Source of the DNA: Pleurodeles waltl
Taxonomy: Eukaryota; Chordata; Amphibia; Caudata; Salamandridae
DNA length: 64,000 bases
Reading direction: 5' to 3'
NCBI RefSeq assembly: GCF_031143425.1
Contig: NC_090445.1
Location: 816,928,317 to 816,992,316 of the forward strand
The translations under genes and the position numbers were made by a program. The number at the start of each line of letters is the position of its first letter. Within the stretch, counting starts at the first letter, position 1. Below, in pieces: positions 48,725 through 58,973 of this stretch. The notes beneath the pieces were generated by a model. It searched no databases. It was not told the origin of the DNA and saw only the letters and a list, made by a program, of their open reading frames with translations.

Positions 48725-48852
48725 ATCGAAGTCTTCTTAGGCAACTCAGTGATGAAGCATCATTTATCATTTGAAAAAATATATATTTTTTTAAATGGAG
48801 AGTCAAGTCTTCCCAATGTTGTTAAGAATATATATATATATATATATATATA
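48519..48852. repeat. Three AT microsatellites and a perfect hairpin
   Basis: TA runs lie at about 48519-48553 (imperfect), 48674-48722 and 48828-48852. Between the first two, ATTTGAAACAAAACAA (48554-48569) is followed after a 6-base loop by its exact complement (48576-48591). Frames through here encode Tyr/Ile repeats and are artefacts. Confidence 0.9.
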
Positions 48853-48855
48853 ACA

Positions 48856-51800
48856 TACATTTTGAACTGCCGTTATCGTCAGCAGGCGTCAGAAGTTTCT
48901 CCTCAGGAAAATTGCTCCAAAAGAAACATCTCGTCAAAGAAGCACTACGAAACACTAATCTCTTCAAAAGGGGAATGCCCCTGGTGTGCACACTGTTAAG
49001 TCAAGAGGCGGGGTCCCAAAAATTAAGAAAGATGTTTAAGAATTCTACTCGAAGCAAGAGCATTCACAAGACACTTCTCTCGTCAAGGAAACAGTTGAAG
49101 TGTGCCATGTCTAATTCGCTCGTGCTGGAAGGACACTACAGCGCGAGAGGAAAACAGAAAAACTAGAGTACTGATGTGTCTTCATAGTGGCCACCACCAT
49201 GAGTAGCAATGTTGAGGCAGGAAAACTAGAGCACATTTGAATCTGCATTGCAGTTGTTATTCTGAGTGGCAATATGGTTGGTGGAGGCAAGCTCAAATCA
49301 CAGTCCCTGCAAGAACAGTTTAAAATGAGGAGGTTGCAGAAACTAGCGGGAGGGATGAGGCAATGTGAAATTTCTTCCATTTGGGTTTGTAAGCCTTCAC
49401 ACACGTAATAGCTCTCCTGAGAACCTTCCTTAATCCTCGCCACTGGCTCTCACTCTAAGCCAGGATCCAGCTGGAAATATCATGTTTGACACACATAGCC
49501 CTACATCATAACGAACCCAGGTGCCTTGCAAAATCGCCACAATTCTATGAGTACTAACTCCCTCCAGCTGTGCCCTCTGAGATTAAAAAAGGAGACCTAT
49601 GATCACACTTTCACCAACTTGCCCAAGGATTTGCCACTCTCTCCTGGTGGCGATTCTATCTAACCCATCACTCTCCTTTTTTAAGAATGTGATCAAAAGG
49701 ATTCTACTAAACAGAATCCTAAAATAGAAATCGGGACTTGGGAAACTGCAGTAGGAAACCATGTGATCACGGTTGCGGAGACAAACCCACCAGGAGTCGT
49801 GTTTATCACCCAGACGAGAGAACAATCATTGAAAGCAATTTTTTAATGTCTGCTGTCACTTGATGAATATTTGATCGTTCCTGAAACAAGGTGTGGTTTT
49901 CTATATACAGTGCTCTGATTTCCGTTGGGTCATGTTCATGCCGTAGAAAGCTTTTTAAAAAATGAAACAAAATCCCTGCTCCTGAGGAACAGCTTGTAAT
50001 GGATGTTATCTCAAAGGAAGATACCAGGGGTATCATAGATTTCAGCCCCGGAGATAATGGGGAACTTGGAAGGATGCATTAAGAATATTTGCATTCATCT
50101 GCAAAAAGCAGAAGTACAAACAAGATATATAAACATCAATTAATGGTCAGAGTCATTAAACAGTTCTGTTTTCATATAAAGGGTTTCAACCATGTTTTCA
50201 AACCTGCACAAGTTGGTTTACTAATTAGAGTAGAAATAGTAATGCTTTAGTGCAAAGGCTCTTCCTAAGAGATAGATAGGACTTGGACAAATATCCTTTT
50301 ACTGTTTCCACAAAATTCAGTTGCTTTAAATTTGAACATTCTAGTCCATATAACACATTTTTAGAATGTATTAATTATATACCGAAAGAAGAGTCTGCGC
50401 ATTCCATTTGTTCCAACCCACAAACAATCACAGTAGACCTAAGCTGTGGAAGTATTCTTAGTTCTTTAATAGTCAAATGCTTGCCTGGAGTTAACAAGTT
50501 ACTCTAATATTAGGCACAGGTATTTGGCTGATGACTGTTGTCAATCATTACTAATGGTGTTGGTACAAAACTTAACCCTCTTCATTTTTTTGTTAGATTG
50601 GAAATTTGCAGTGGCAGTATCAATTTCCTCATTAATAATGCACGAGTGCATAGAGTTCTAATTAAGTTAAGGTACTCCACACCTCGGGTCTCCCAGAGGT
50701 GATCTTGAGAGTGGGCTTAGTATAAGTATGCTGCAATTTCTGTACGATATCAATTTAGTAATAAACATTCAAAATGTTCCTTAATTCGAAGTCAATAATG
50801 AGTGTTGATGTTAGTTGTAAAGTTTTATTCTTCTCACTTGTTTTCAATCTTTATTAATCAGTCAATATTACAGAACATTGCACAAAGAAGTCCCAAAATG
50901 TAACCCTATTCTAATATTGTAAATCCATAAAAAAATATTTCTTAGCAGTTCAATTAGAAAAAATATCAGCACTCATGGAGAATACTGTAACAGAAATAGT
51001 CTAGGCAGTAAGTAATTGAATGTATCCAGAACTTAGCTTTTCTGAGCCTGAAAGAGAGAAAGAATCTTGCCTGCAATGTCTATCCATCAGTGTGTCTGAG
51101 TTAATCCTCAATTTATTCATACTGCACCTTCCCTGCGACATCTTCAGACATGGCAATGAATAGTTACAAACTTTCAGTTCACTTTCACAAACATTAGCCT
51201 ATGGCCAATCAGCTTCAAATACAGTTGTGAAAGAATTTTTCTTGAACTTGAGATGGCAGAAAAATAATGCTTCATGCTCGAAGTTTATCATATTGTATCT
51301 TCTTGTGCCTAGCTGAGGCTACATCCTAATACTTTCCCACTCGCTTGACTTTCCAGAAAACAAGACCCTTGTATGAATTTATAATCTATTCCAAGTTCGT
51401 AGTTTCCATTTCCAAGCATTCCCACAAGCTTCTTCATAAACAAACAAGTTTTGATAATTTAGCAAAATTCAACATTCTAACAGCAGATACGTTTTGTAGA
51501 AAAAAAAAATATGTGTCTCCCATTGTTTTAGCAGGAAATAAACACCATGCAGTGGCTATGCTAAGGTTATGACAACATAAAATTCATATTAGCTGAAACA
51601 GATTGAAATTCGTAAATGTTAGCAGTTCAGCAAGTCAGGTCGTGCACAGGTCATGCAAGGTTTAGAAAGAAATCCTCTTTTAGAATGCAGCTTTTGGCTT
51701 AGCCTAGTTTTCACTCAAATGTATTAGTGAGTAATTGTTTTTAACTTTAATAACATCACCTCATTAATTCTCCCCTTTAATGTTTTGGAACCATCACAAC

Positions 51801-52126
51801 CCACTCACAAAATTTATTTTCACATTTCACTTTCATTGTGTTCTTCAGTATCATGTTTTTTTCTTTTCAAATGTTATCTTTCTTTCACTCTCTTATATTC
51901 TTCATTCACTCAATCACTCAACTACAACTCTCTTTTCCTCCTTTTTCACGTCTCTAGCCTGCTTTTTATCAGTTGTATCTCCTTATTGATAGCTAACACA
52001 GATAAAAAAAACAAGCCACAACGATTAATACAGGAACGCATATGGTTTTGAGAATTTGTCCTCCTATTTCCTTAAGCCAACTAGCTACAGCAATGAATCC
52101 TTTAGTGAAGCTCTTAACTATACAAG
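48856..52126. other. Unassigned AT-rich sequence
   Basis: There is 3.3 kb without a recognisable gene, terminal repeat or retroelement motif. Confidence 0.4.
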
Positions 52127-52129
52127 TGG

Positions 52130-52345
52130 GGCGAGATGTATCAAACGTTTTTGCATTCGCAAACGGTGCGAATCGCAAAATTTGTCTGCGATGCATGAAA
52201 GGCATTCACAGACCAAAAATAAGAAATCGCTAAAATTGCGATTTTTTGCGTTGCGACTTGGTTTTGCGAGTCACATTTTGTGTCTCGCAAATTGCGTCAT
52301 GAAATACCGAATCGCAATTAGCAAATTGGGATTTTTCGCAGAATG
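52130..52345. repeat. Element A left end with subterminal TCGCAA repeats
   Basis: After the terminal repeat, words of the type TCGCAA/TTGCGA/TTGCGTT recur about every 15-25 bp in both orientations. The same arrangement covers 55590-55790 at the right end. Clusters like this in Harbinger elements are candidate binding sites for the Myb-like partner or the transposase. Confidence 0.5.
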
Positions 52346-52402
52346 GCTTTTTGCTCATGCAAAATACCACAAAGTGAAAGCAGGTGGTAACCAGGTGCAA
52401 CC

Positions 52403-52411
52403 TATTTAAAG
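52403..52411 (+). promoter_or_regulatory. TATA-like box of the element A transposase
   Basis: TATTTAAAG lies 32 bp before the transposase ATG. The leader would be very short. Confidence 0.4.
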
Positions 52412-52442
52412 AGGCCCAGAATGCCTCAGACTCTTTTCCACA

Positions 52443-53640
52443 ATGGCTGCACTCTACGTCATGGCGAGGAGAATGAGGATCTTGGCAGGTTTGAGGAGAG
52501 GGAGGAGGAGACAGGAGCGCATTTTCAGAGTGCGCATTACACTTTTTGACCAGACAGAGGAGGAAATATTTGAGAAGTACAGGTTGAACTCAGCCATGAT
52601 ACTTGACCTGATAGCTGAGCTACAACCCATACTGCAGTGAACAACACACAGGACAAATAACATACCCACCCGTGTGCAGGTATTATGCTCCCTCCACCTA
52701 CTTGCCTTAGGGAGCTATCAAGGGGTCATAGCAGCAGCTGGGGGGGTATCACAGAGTGCCTTCTCTAGATTTTTCAATGCATTTATCAATGCCATGCTGA
52801 GCAGACTACACCAGTACATCAGATTCCCCCACAACCCACAGGAAATACAGCAGACAAAAATAGATTTCTACCAGATAGCACAGTTCCCCCACGTCCTAGG
52901 TGCCATAGATGGGACACATGTTGCAATCTGTCCACCATCAGCCACAGAGTATGTGTGCCGCAACCGTAAATACCAACATTCCATGAATATACAGGTGATA
53001 TGCAATGCCTCCTATATCATAACTGATCTCGTGGCCAGGTACCCAGGGAGCACACATGATTCATTCATCTTTCGCCACAGCGGCATTCACACAAGACTGC
53101 TAGCTGGGGAGTTTGCTGAAGGATATCTACTAGGTATTGTCCCTCTGTACACTGGTGCATTGATGGCAGTGTGATGTCAGATGGCTCAGTTACTCATTAA
53201 AAGCTCTGTTCCTTCCAGGAGACAGTGCCTACGCAGTGCACACCTACATGATGACGCCCTACCTAAATCCTACTACACCTGCTGAACGGAGATACAATGA
53301 AGCACACAGAGTGACCCGCAATGTGGTGGAGCACACCGTTGGGCTGCTGAAGAGTCGCTTCCGGTGCCTCCACAAAAGTGGAGGGGCACTACAGTACAGG
53401 CCTGAGACAACATGTAAATAGTGGCTACTTGTGCAATCTTGCACAATACAGCTACCACCAGGGGCATACCTTCGGAAATATCTGATTCTGAATCAGATGA
53501 GGATGATGATCCCATACCACCCCTACAGCCAGCAGACAGGACCAGTGCAGCAGAGGGCAGGCAAAGGCGTGCTGACATCACACACAACCATTTCCAATGT
53601 AAGTATGAACAACACAAATCCACTGACTGTACTTTTAGTA
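52443..53640 (+). pseudogene. HARBI1-like DDE transposase, element A
   Basis: The start is an ATG in strong context (CACAATGG). One frame runs from 52443 to 53133, interrupted only by TGA at 52638-52640, where relatives have a coding codon (QPILQ-stop-TTHRTNN). Order of features: a helical N-terminus, FSRFFNAFINAML, then the DDE domain with LGAIDGTHVAICPP (first Asp about residue 156) and ARYPGSTHDSFIF (second Asp about 206). A GT-AG intron at 53134-53218 follows. Exon 2 resumes GDSAYAVHTYMMTPYLNP, with RYNEAHRVTRNVVEHTVGLL holding the third catalytic residue, Glu. A one-base deletion near 53415-53419 shifts the frame before VATCAILHNTATTRGIPSE and an acidic tail (SDSESDEDDD). All three catalytic residues survive. 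The length fits the HARBI1 family, and the product acts in the nucleus on element ends. Confidence 0.85.
53134..53218 (+). other. 85-bp intron in the element A transposase
   Basis: The donor is CTACTAG|GTATTG and the acceptor TTCCTTCCAG|GAGACAGTG. Splicing joins ...GYLLG to DSAYAV and restores the family's 'LLGDSGYP' block. Left unspliced, the frame ends 39 bp into the intron. Confidence 0.75.
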
Positions 53641-53646
53641 AGTAAA

Positions 53647-53712
53647 TTTATTACCTTAATTTCAGGTAATATCAGTTCCACTAGTACCAACAAAAGTAAT
53701 TGTGACAATAAA
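53647..53712. terminator. Overlapping convergent polyadenylation signals
   Basis: AATAAA on plus at 53707-53712 would end the transposase transcript. AATAAA on minus (TTTATT at 53647-53652) would end the Myb-like transcript. The two signals are only about 55 bp apart and arranged so that the 3' ends overlap. Confidence 0.45.
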
Positions 53713-53837
53713 CAAAAGCAGTTCACATAAAATCACTATTCCTTCATAGTTTCCTTATGCCAGAAAATTTTACAGTCCCCTGTGGCCAATACACTCACTT
53801 CCTCCGGCCACACAAGCCACTCGATTGCGCAGTTGCC

Positions 53838-55440
53838 TCACTGGCACCTTGATTTTCTGCCTCTGTGACAGCGACGTCTGGCATCTGTTGTGGGCACAGC
53901 TAAGCTGCTGAGGCTCGATGTGTCCTCTGTGTCCCCCAGTCCGAGTTCACTTGGTGTGGCTGACCGGTTGCCCATAATATTGTCTATCACATTCGTGATC
54001 TGGACCAGTCCTTGGGCCACATCCCTGCTGCTGTGCGCTGCCTCTACCTGTGCGGTCACAGCACGACGCAATATTAGGGCTGCAGAATTTGCCAGCCTAG
54101 TGAGAGAGCGACAGAAACCGCCAAACATACTCATGAAGCGTCGCTCCTGCCTGCGGTGGCTTACCCTGTCGTGGCGCAGCTCCTGACACGGTTCTCTCAC
54201 ATCAGTAGTCAGCTCCCACGTATCCTGTGATGCTTGTATCTGTCCCTCATGCAGATGTTTGATGTTGGCATTGAGACACTCCAGCTGGCGATGCAGCCCC
54301 CCCATGTTTGTATTATGTGCCAGCATCTGCCTTTGTAACGGAGAGATTTTTTTGTTTTGCAGGTGCTGCTGCTTTAACATAGCCGATTCCAGGCCACCAA
54401 ACAATGATGGCCCTCACCTGCCTCAAAAGCCTGTCCGCCTCCATATGTAGGCATCCTGCGGGGTGTTGTGCTCTGCTGTGGACGGGGCCCCTGCATCCGA
54501 GTGCATCTGCCACTTGGGGAATGTGTGTGTGAGTCATCCTGCTGCTCATCAGAGTCCTGGCTCAGTTCTGGTAGGTGCAGTGCCCTAGGCCTGCTTCGGA
54601 TGGGAGCTATGTTCTGTGACCCGCTAGTATTAGAGTCTGAAGCAGGATTGGTGTCTGTTTCCCCTGCAATGGCACATACTGTAGCTGCTGGGCCTGGGCT
54701 TGGGCCACCTGCAACAACAATATGCAGCATGTCAGTTATGTATGTATCAATAAAGGTCACACGATGGTAATAAACTTACAGTTACTTCTCATCACTATGT
54801 TGTGGGTGTTGTGTACTTCTGTGTGTCGCTCTGCCTAGTACATTGTATGTGCTACTTTCAGCTTTGGGTTGTGGACTACCACTCCCATAAGGCATTGTTG
54901 TGCTGCTTCTAAGATGTGGAATGGACTACTTCTCACAATGCTTTATACTACTTGCTAATTCCTGAGGGGGTTTTGTGCATACACATATGGGGTTACATTT
55001 CAATATTGCATTTACCTTTACTTGTACTTGGTGTGCCGGATGTGTCAATGTCAGTGACCCCTGGGAGTCCAGTGCTTCTGGGAGGAGTGTGGACTCCACT
55101 AGCTCTTTCATCAGAGTGGAGGGTGTCTGTGTTGGTGGTCCACCTCCTGTGCTCCTGGCCTCCTGCAGTCTTCTTGCCACCCTCTCCTTGGCACGGGACC
55201 GCAGGTCATACCACCTCTTCTTTATTTCCTCAACAGAGCGCTGCACTACTCCAACAGCACAGATTTTGGTCTGGATATCTTCCTAGAGTCTGCGCTTTTC
55301 GCTCTCAGGCACCTGGAGTGAGCTTTTGCCGAACAACCGGTCATGGCTCCTGACCACTTCCTCTGTGAGCACCTCCAGGTCTTGCTCACTGAACTTCAGT
55401 TTGCGCTTCCTTTCTCCTTTCCCTGGGCAGAGGTGTCCAT
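53838..55440 (-). pseudogene. Myb/SANT-like DNA-binding protein, element A
   Basis: The start ATG at 55440 is in strong context. After a one-base shift comes RKLKFSEQDLEVLTEEVVRS, then HDRLFGKSS, an in-frame TAG at 55285-55283 where the family has Trp, and EDIQTKICAVGVVQRSVEEI followed by KKRWYDLRSRAKERV. Together these form the tri-helical Myb/SANT-like domain (pattern 'F...E...L...V......LFG......K...W..I...VNAVG...R....KKRW.DL'). A GT-AG intron (55015-54709) follows. Exon 2 encodes a Pro/Ser-rich linker and, after a further shift near 54400, a long helical region (LKQQHLQNKKISPLQRQMLA). It ends basic (RRRCHRGRKSRC). By analogy with the known two-gene Harbinger system it would bind subterminal DNA and recruit the transposase. 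At least one nonsense and three frameshifts are present. Confidence 0.75.
54709..55015 (-). other. 307-bp intron in the element A Myb-like gene
   Basis: On minus the donor is AGTAAAG|GTAAATGC and the acceptor TTGTTGTTGCAG|GTGGCCC. The exon before it ends in TDIDTSGTPSTSK and the next starts GGPSPGPAATVC, compatible with a spliced disordered linker. Confidence 0.55.
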
Positions 55441-55810
55441 GTTGGTTCTGCTGTGCTGCCTTCTTCAGAGACTTGTTGAGTGTGGCTGGGCCAACTCTCT
55501 CTGAGAGCTAGTTTGGGTGTGGCACCTGCAAACTGCCTGGGAAGACTCACTTCCTGCTTGTGATGTCATCAGGGTCCTCCGGGTGTGCATTCTCGCAATT
55601 TGCGATTTTCAATTACAGAATCGCAAATTGCGAGAACGCAAATTGCGATTGAGTATTTGGGCCTCGCAAACCACAAATAGCGAATTTTAAGAAATCGCTA
55701 ATTCCGATTCGCAATAGTGATACATGGCCTATTGCGACTTGGAAATAGCGATTTCTTAAAAATCGATATTTGCGATTCACAAGGCCATTTCATGATACAT
55801 CTGGCCTGTG

Positions 55811-56437
55811 ATTTCTAAATGTTCCTGGTCTAAATTTCAGTCATATATGTTCTTTGCATAGCTTACGATTTTTCTAGTCTTATCAGGGATACATGTGCAA
55901 CAATTTTCAATCTTTAGCATCTTTCAGAATCCGCCTTTTCCAGCTAATAAGATATCTTATGAATACCAGTTTTATAAAACCAAAGGCCTACCCACTACAA
56001 GTTCAGTGTTTTCTACTAATGAAGCTCCAGACGTACTAGTTGCCAACCTATCAATTACTGATGAAAGCTCTCTAATTTTCTCATAATTTAGAATCACTCC
56101 TACAGTATGTAAACTTGCTCCAAATATATCTTCCACCATCTACAGTCCTTCACTTACACTATGTGAGTATCGTTTGTGTGCTGGTGTCATTGTTAATGCA
56201 TCTAAGCATTGTATATGATACATTTTTGGAAACAGCAACCCTAAATAAGAAATACCTTCCAAAAATGCAGGAAACCTAAAGAAAGCATTCTCCCTACAAA
56301 TGAAATAAACTCAAGGTATAGTAGGGTCATCTTCTTGTAAAAGTTGCCAAGATTCTCCATAAAATTCAAACACATGTTCACAATTTCTATATCCCACTAG
56401 TATATATTTTTGCCACTAATTCTTCTTTTAAACACAC
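55811..56437. other. Unassigned sequence between two Harbinger elements
   Basis: About 630 bp of AT-rich sequence without a recognisable feature separates elements A and B. Confidence 0.45.
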
Positions 56438-56440
56438 ATA

Positions 56441-56719
56441 GGCCCTCATTATGACATTGGCGGTAAATGCTGCTTACCGCCACACTGACGGCCGCCAACA
56501 TACCGCTGCGGTGGCAGATATCCGTTCTCCATATTATGACACACACCAATCCAACAGAATACTGCCACACACACAAATCTGCCAGCCCAAAGCTCAGTGC
56601 TAAAGTGGCGGTACCAACACACATACCGTTACACCAACAAAACAACGCCCACCACTTTATGACCCACGAATCACCATGGTGGAATTCAATGCAGTAAACC
56701 ATTGGCGGTACATACCGCC
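56441..56719. repeat. Element B left end with GGCGGTA subterminal sites
   Basis: GGCGGTA occurs at 56459-56465, 56607-56613 and 56704-56710. Its complement TACCGCC occurs at 56475-56481 and 56713-56719, giving two inverted pairs. These are candidate binding sites for the Myb-like partners or the transposase. Confidence 0.55.
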
Positions 56720-56977
56720 GCGCTCAGAATGGACACCCACATACAAAACAGAACTACATTGGCTAATACTAAAGACACACACACCACACCCACACAACTA
56801 TTACCCACATTACCCACAACCCTTTGCCAACACCAAAAGACTGCAAGAGTTAGCCACCGACATCACAGAGATAACTACACATACATCACTTACACCCATA
56901 CATCCCTCACGCACCCACATCACACACCCCAACACAATACTCAACACACTCTCACCAACACACACCACACAACACCC

Positions 56978-58383
56978 ATGTCCCCACAAAGGCACCCCCG
57001 TTTCACTGATGAGGAGTTAAGGGTCATGGTGGAGGAAATTGTCAGGGTAGAGCCACAGCTGCTTGGAGCACAGGTACAGCAGACTTCCATTGCCCGGAAG
57101 ATGGAGCTATGGCGGAGATTTGTGGACAGGATGAATGCTGTGGGACAGCACCCAAGAGCAAGGGATGGCACCAGGAAGAGGTGGAACGATCTACGGGATA
57201 AGGTACATTCCAAAGCAGGAAGGCACCAGCTCGCCATACAGAGGACTGGCGTGGACCCCACCTCCTCCCCCACCACTCACAGCATGGGAGGAGCAAGTAC
57301 TGGTATTACTGAATCCTAAGGGACTCGCTGGAGTAGCCGGAGTACTGGACACTGGTAAGTCAACATTTACTACCTATCACCCCTAATACCTGCATGCCAT
57401 TTCACACCCTCACTCCCTTCACTCCACTCCATCCCAAGCACTGCGCCTACACATATGACTAACCCCAATGCCAACCCCTGCATGCTATACTAACGCATGG
57501 AAAGCCCTCCCAGGCCTGCATGGACACCCATCACCAAAGCATGCACAGCATAGGGAAACTAACAATACCGCAATACATCACCATACACAAACAAAAGGTG
57601 GCAGGGCAACAGCAACCATAGAGGGGAAGCCAGGGATGTACAATATGTCATACACATGAAGCATAATAAATCATTTACATCCCCACAGGTACCCCAGCCA
57701 ATGTCAGTGGACAGGAGGTGCCATGACTATCCAGTACCCCAACAGAAGATGCCCCCAGTGATGGCAGTAACTCTGGACTTCTGGATCTGGATGACCAACT
57801 TGGCCCATCAGGGACCACTGGACAGACGGTCACCTAAGCCCACTCACACCCCACCACAGAGCCTCCCCCATCAGGATCCAACACCACAGCACCCACCCAG
57901 CGTATCCACACCTCTGTCCCCAGGACATGTCAATCAGCAGTGTGTCCACCTGTACAGGGACCCCAGACCACACCTCATATCCAAGACAATCAGGGACCAG
58001 GTGTTAGTAGAAGTGGGCACACAATTCAGGGGACAGAGGCACAGGCCAAAAGGGACACTGGGGGGACTGCTGTGCACCAGGTGGAGGACAGGAGCAGGGA
58101 ACTGACTCTCCAGGAGGCACTCTCCGAGATCCTGGGAAACTACCAACATTCCCAGGACACGATGGTCCAGATCCTAGATAATGTGCAGGAGAACAGGCGG
58201 CTGCATGAGGGACAGTATCAGGGGATCAGGGAGGACTTGCAGGCCATCAACACCACCCTGATCTCCATAGCAGGGGTGCTGGCAAACATGCCCAATATCA
58301 TGAGGGAGGCATCAGCACACAAGCGGGCCCCTACCACTAGCCAGTCCATCGACCAGCCCTCCACTCCCACTGCCACTAGTTAG
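56978..58383 (+). pseudogene. Myb/SANT-like protein 1, element B
   Basis: The start MSPQRHPRFTDEELRVMVEE is chosen at the ATG directly before the domain; the open frame upstream is AC-rich leader. The Myb/SANT-like domain continues through IVRVEPQLLGAQ, ARKMELWRRFVDRMNAVGQH and TRKRWNDLRDKV (residues about 8-80). A one-base deletion near 57246-57262 shifts the frame into TAWEEQVLVLLNPKGLAGVA. A GT-AG intron (57355-57688) precedes exon 2, which has two nonsense codons (TGA 57724-57726, TAA 57835-57837). It then runs open through LTLQEALSEILGNYQ, NVQENRRLHEGQYQGIREDL and INTTLISIAGVLANM, a helical, probably oligomerising C-terminus, to TAG at 58381. A polyadenylation signal AATAAA lies at 58685. 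The inferred role is DNA binding and transposase recruitment. Confidence 0.75.
57355..57688 (+). other. 334-bp intron in Myb-like gene 1
   Basis: The donor is GACACTG|GTAAGTC and the acceptor CATCCCCACAG|GTACCCC. The splice joins GVLDTG to TPANVSGQE in phase 1. Confidence 0.6.
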
Positions 58384-58684
58384 CAGGAGGCCTTTTCCAC
58401 AGGACCCACAAGCCACCAGCATCCCTCTCCCCGCAAACGTTCCATGAGACCCAGACAGAAGCCAGAGACACTTGCCAAGACCACTGCCAAAAAATGAGAC
58501 TCTCCTGATTGTCCTCCTTGTGTCCCACCCTTTCACCTCGTCCACTTTGAACTGCTGTTGCTCCCCTTTCTATGGCCCCTTGGACACTGGACCTGTGCCA
58601 CAAACAGACTGGAACAATACCCTGGACTGTTCTCAATCATCACCCCATTCCATTGCACTTTAACCCTCAATTTCTTAGCACTAC

Positions 58685-58690
58685 AATAAA
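58685..58690 (+). terminator. Polyadenylation signal of Myb-like gene 1
   Basis: AATAAA lies about 300 bp after the stop codon, downstream of a C/T-rich 3' UTR. Confidence 0.5.
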
Positions 58691-58973
58691 CACCCTTGTA
58701 CATAACTCGACTACTTGAATGTCATGTGTTGAATATGTGTATTCATGGAAACAGTTTCAACTATTGCAAATGTACTATACATTGTGAGAGCATAGAAATC
58801 ATGACCTATAGCTGGCTGTAGTCAGCACATCAATACACAGTTTTTATATCACCAACATCTGCAAATTGACAAGCCATAGGTGACAGTAAGTAGAGGTAAA
58901 AGGAAGTGAATGCCGTCATGCCACAGCCACACAGAATACACCAATAGTCATAGAAATGTTAATCTGCACTGTC

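Larger units (their letters stand above)
52130..55807 (+). mobile_element. PIF/Harbinger element A, complete, two genes
   Basis: A 3.68-kb element has inverted ends GGGCGAGATGTATCAAACG (left) and, complemented, AGGCCAGATGTATCATGAAA (right). It contains a HARBI1-like transposase on plus (52443 to about 53640) and a Myb/SANT-like gene on minus (55440-53838), facing each other. GTG on both sides (52127-52129 and 55808-55810) may be the target duplication, though it is unlike the TTA/CTA of its relatives. Both ends are dense in TCGCAA/TTGCGA words. The genes carry only a handful of lesions, so the element was probably autonomous fairly recently. Confidence 0.85.

Noticed and set aside
48477..49166. 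Several frames with Ile/Tyr repeats on both strands
   Set aside because: These are artefacts of the AT microsatellites; the flanks show no coding signature.
56702..56977. N-terminal extension of Myb-like protein 1 (His/Thr-rich)
   Set aside because: It is AC-rich element leader that happens to be open; the family domain begins right after the ATG at 56978.
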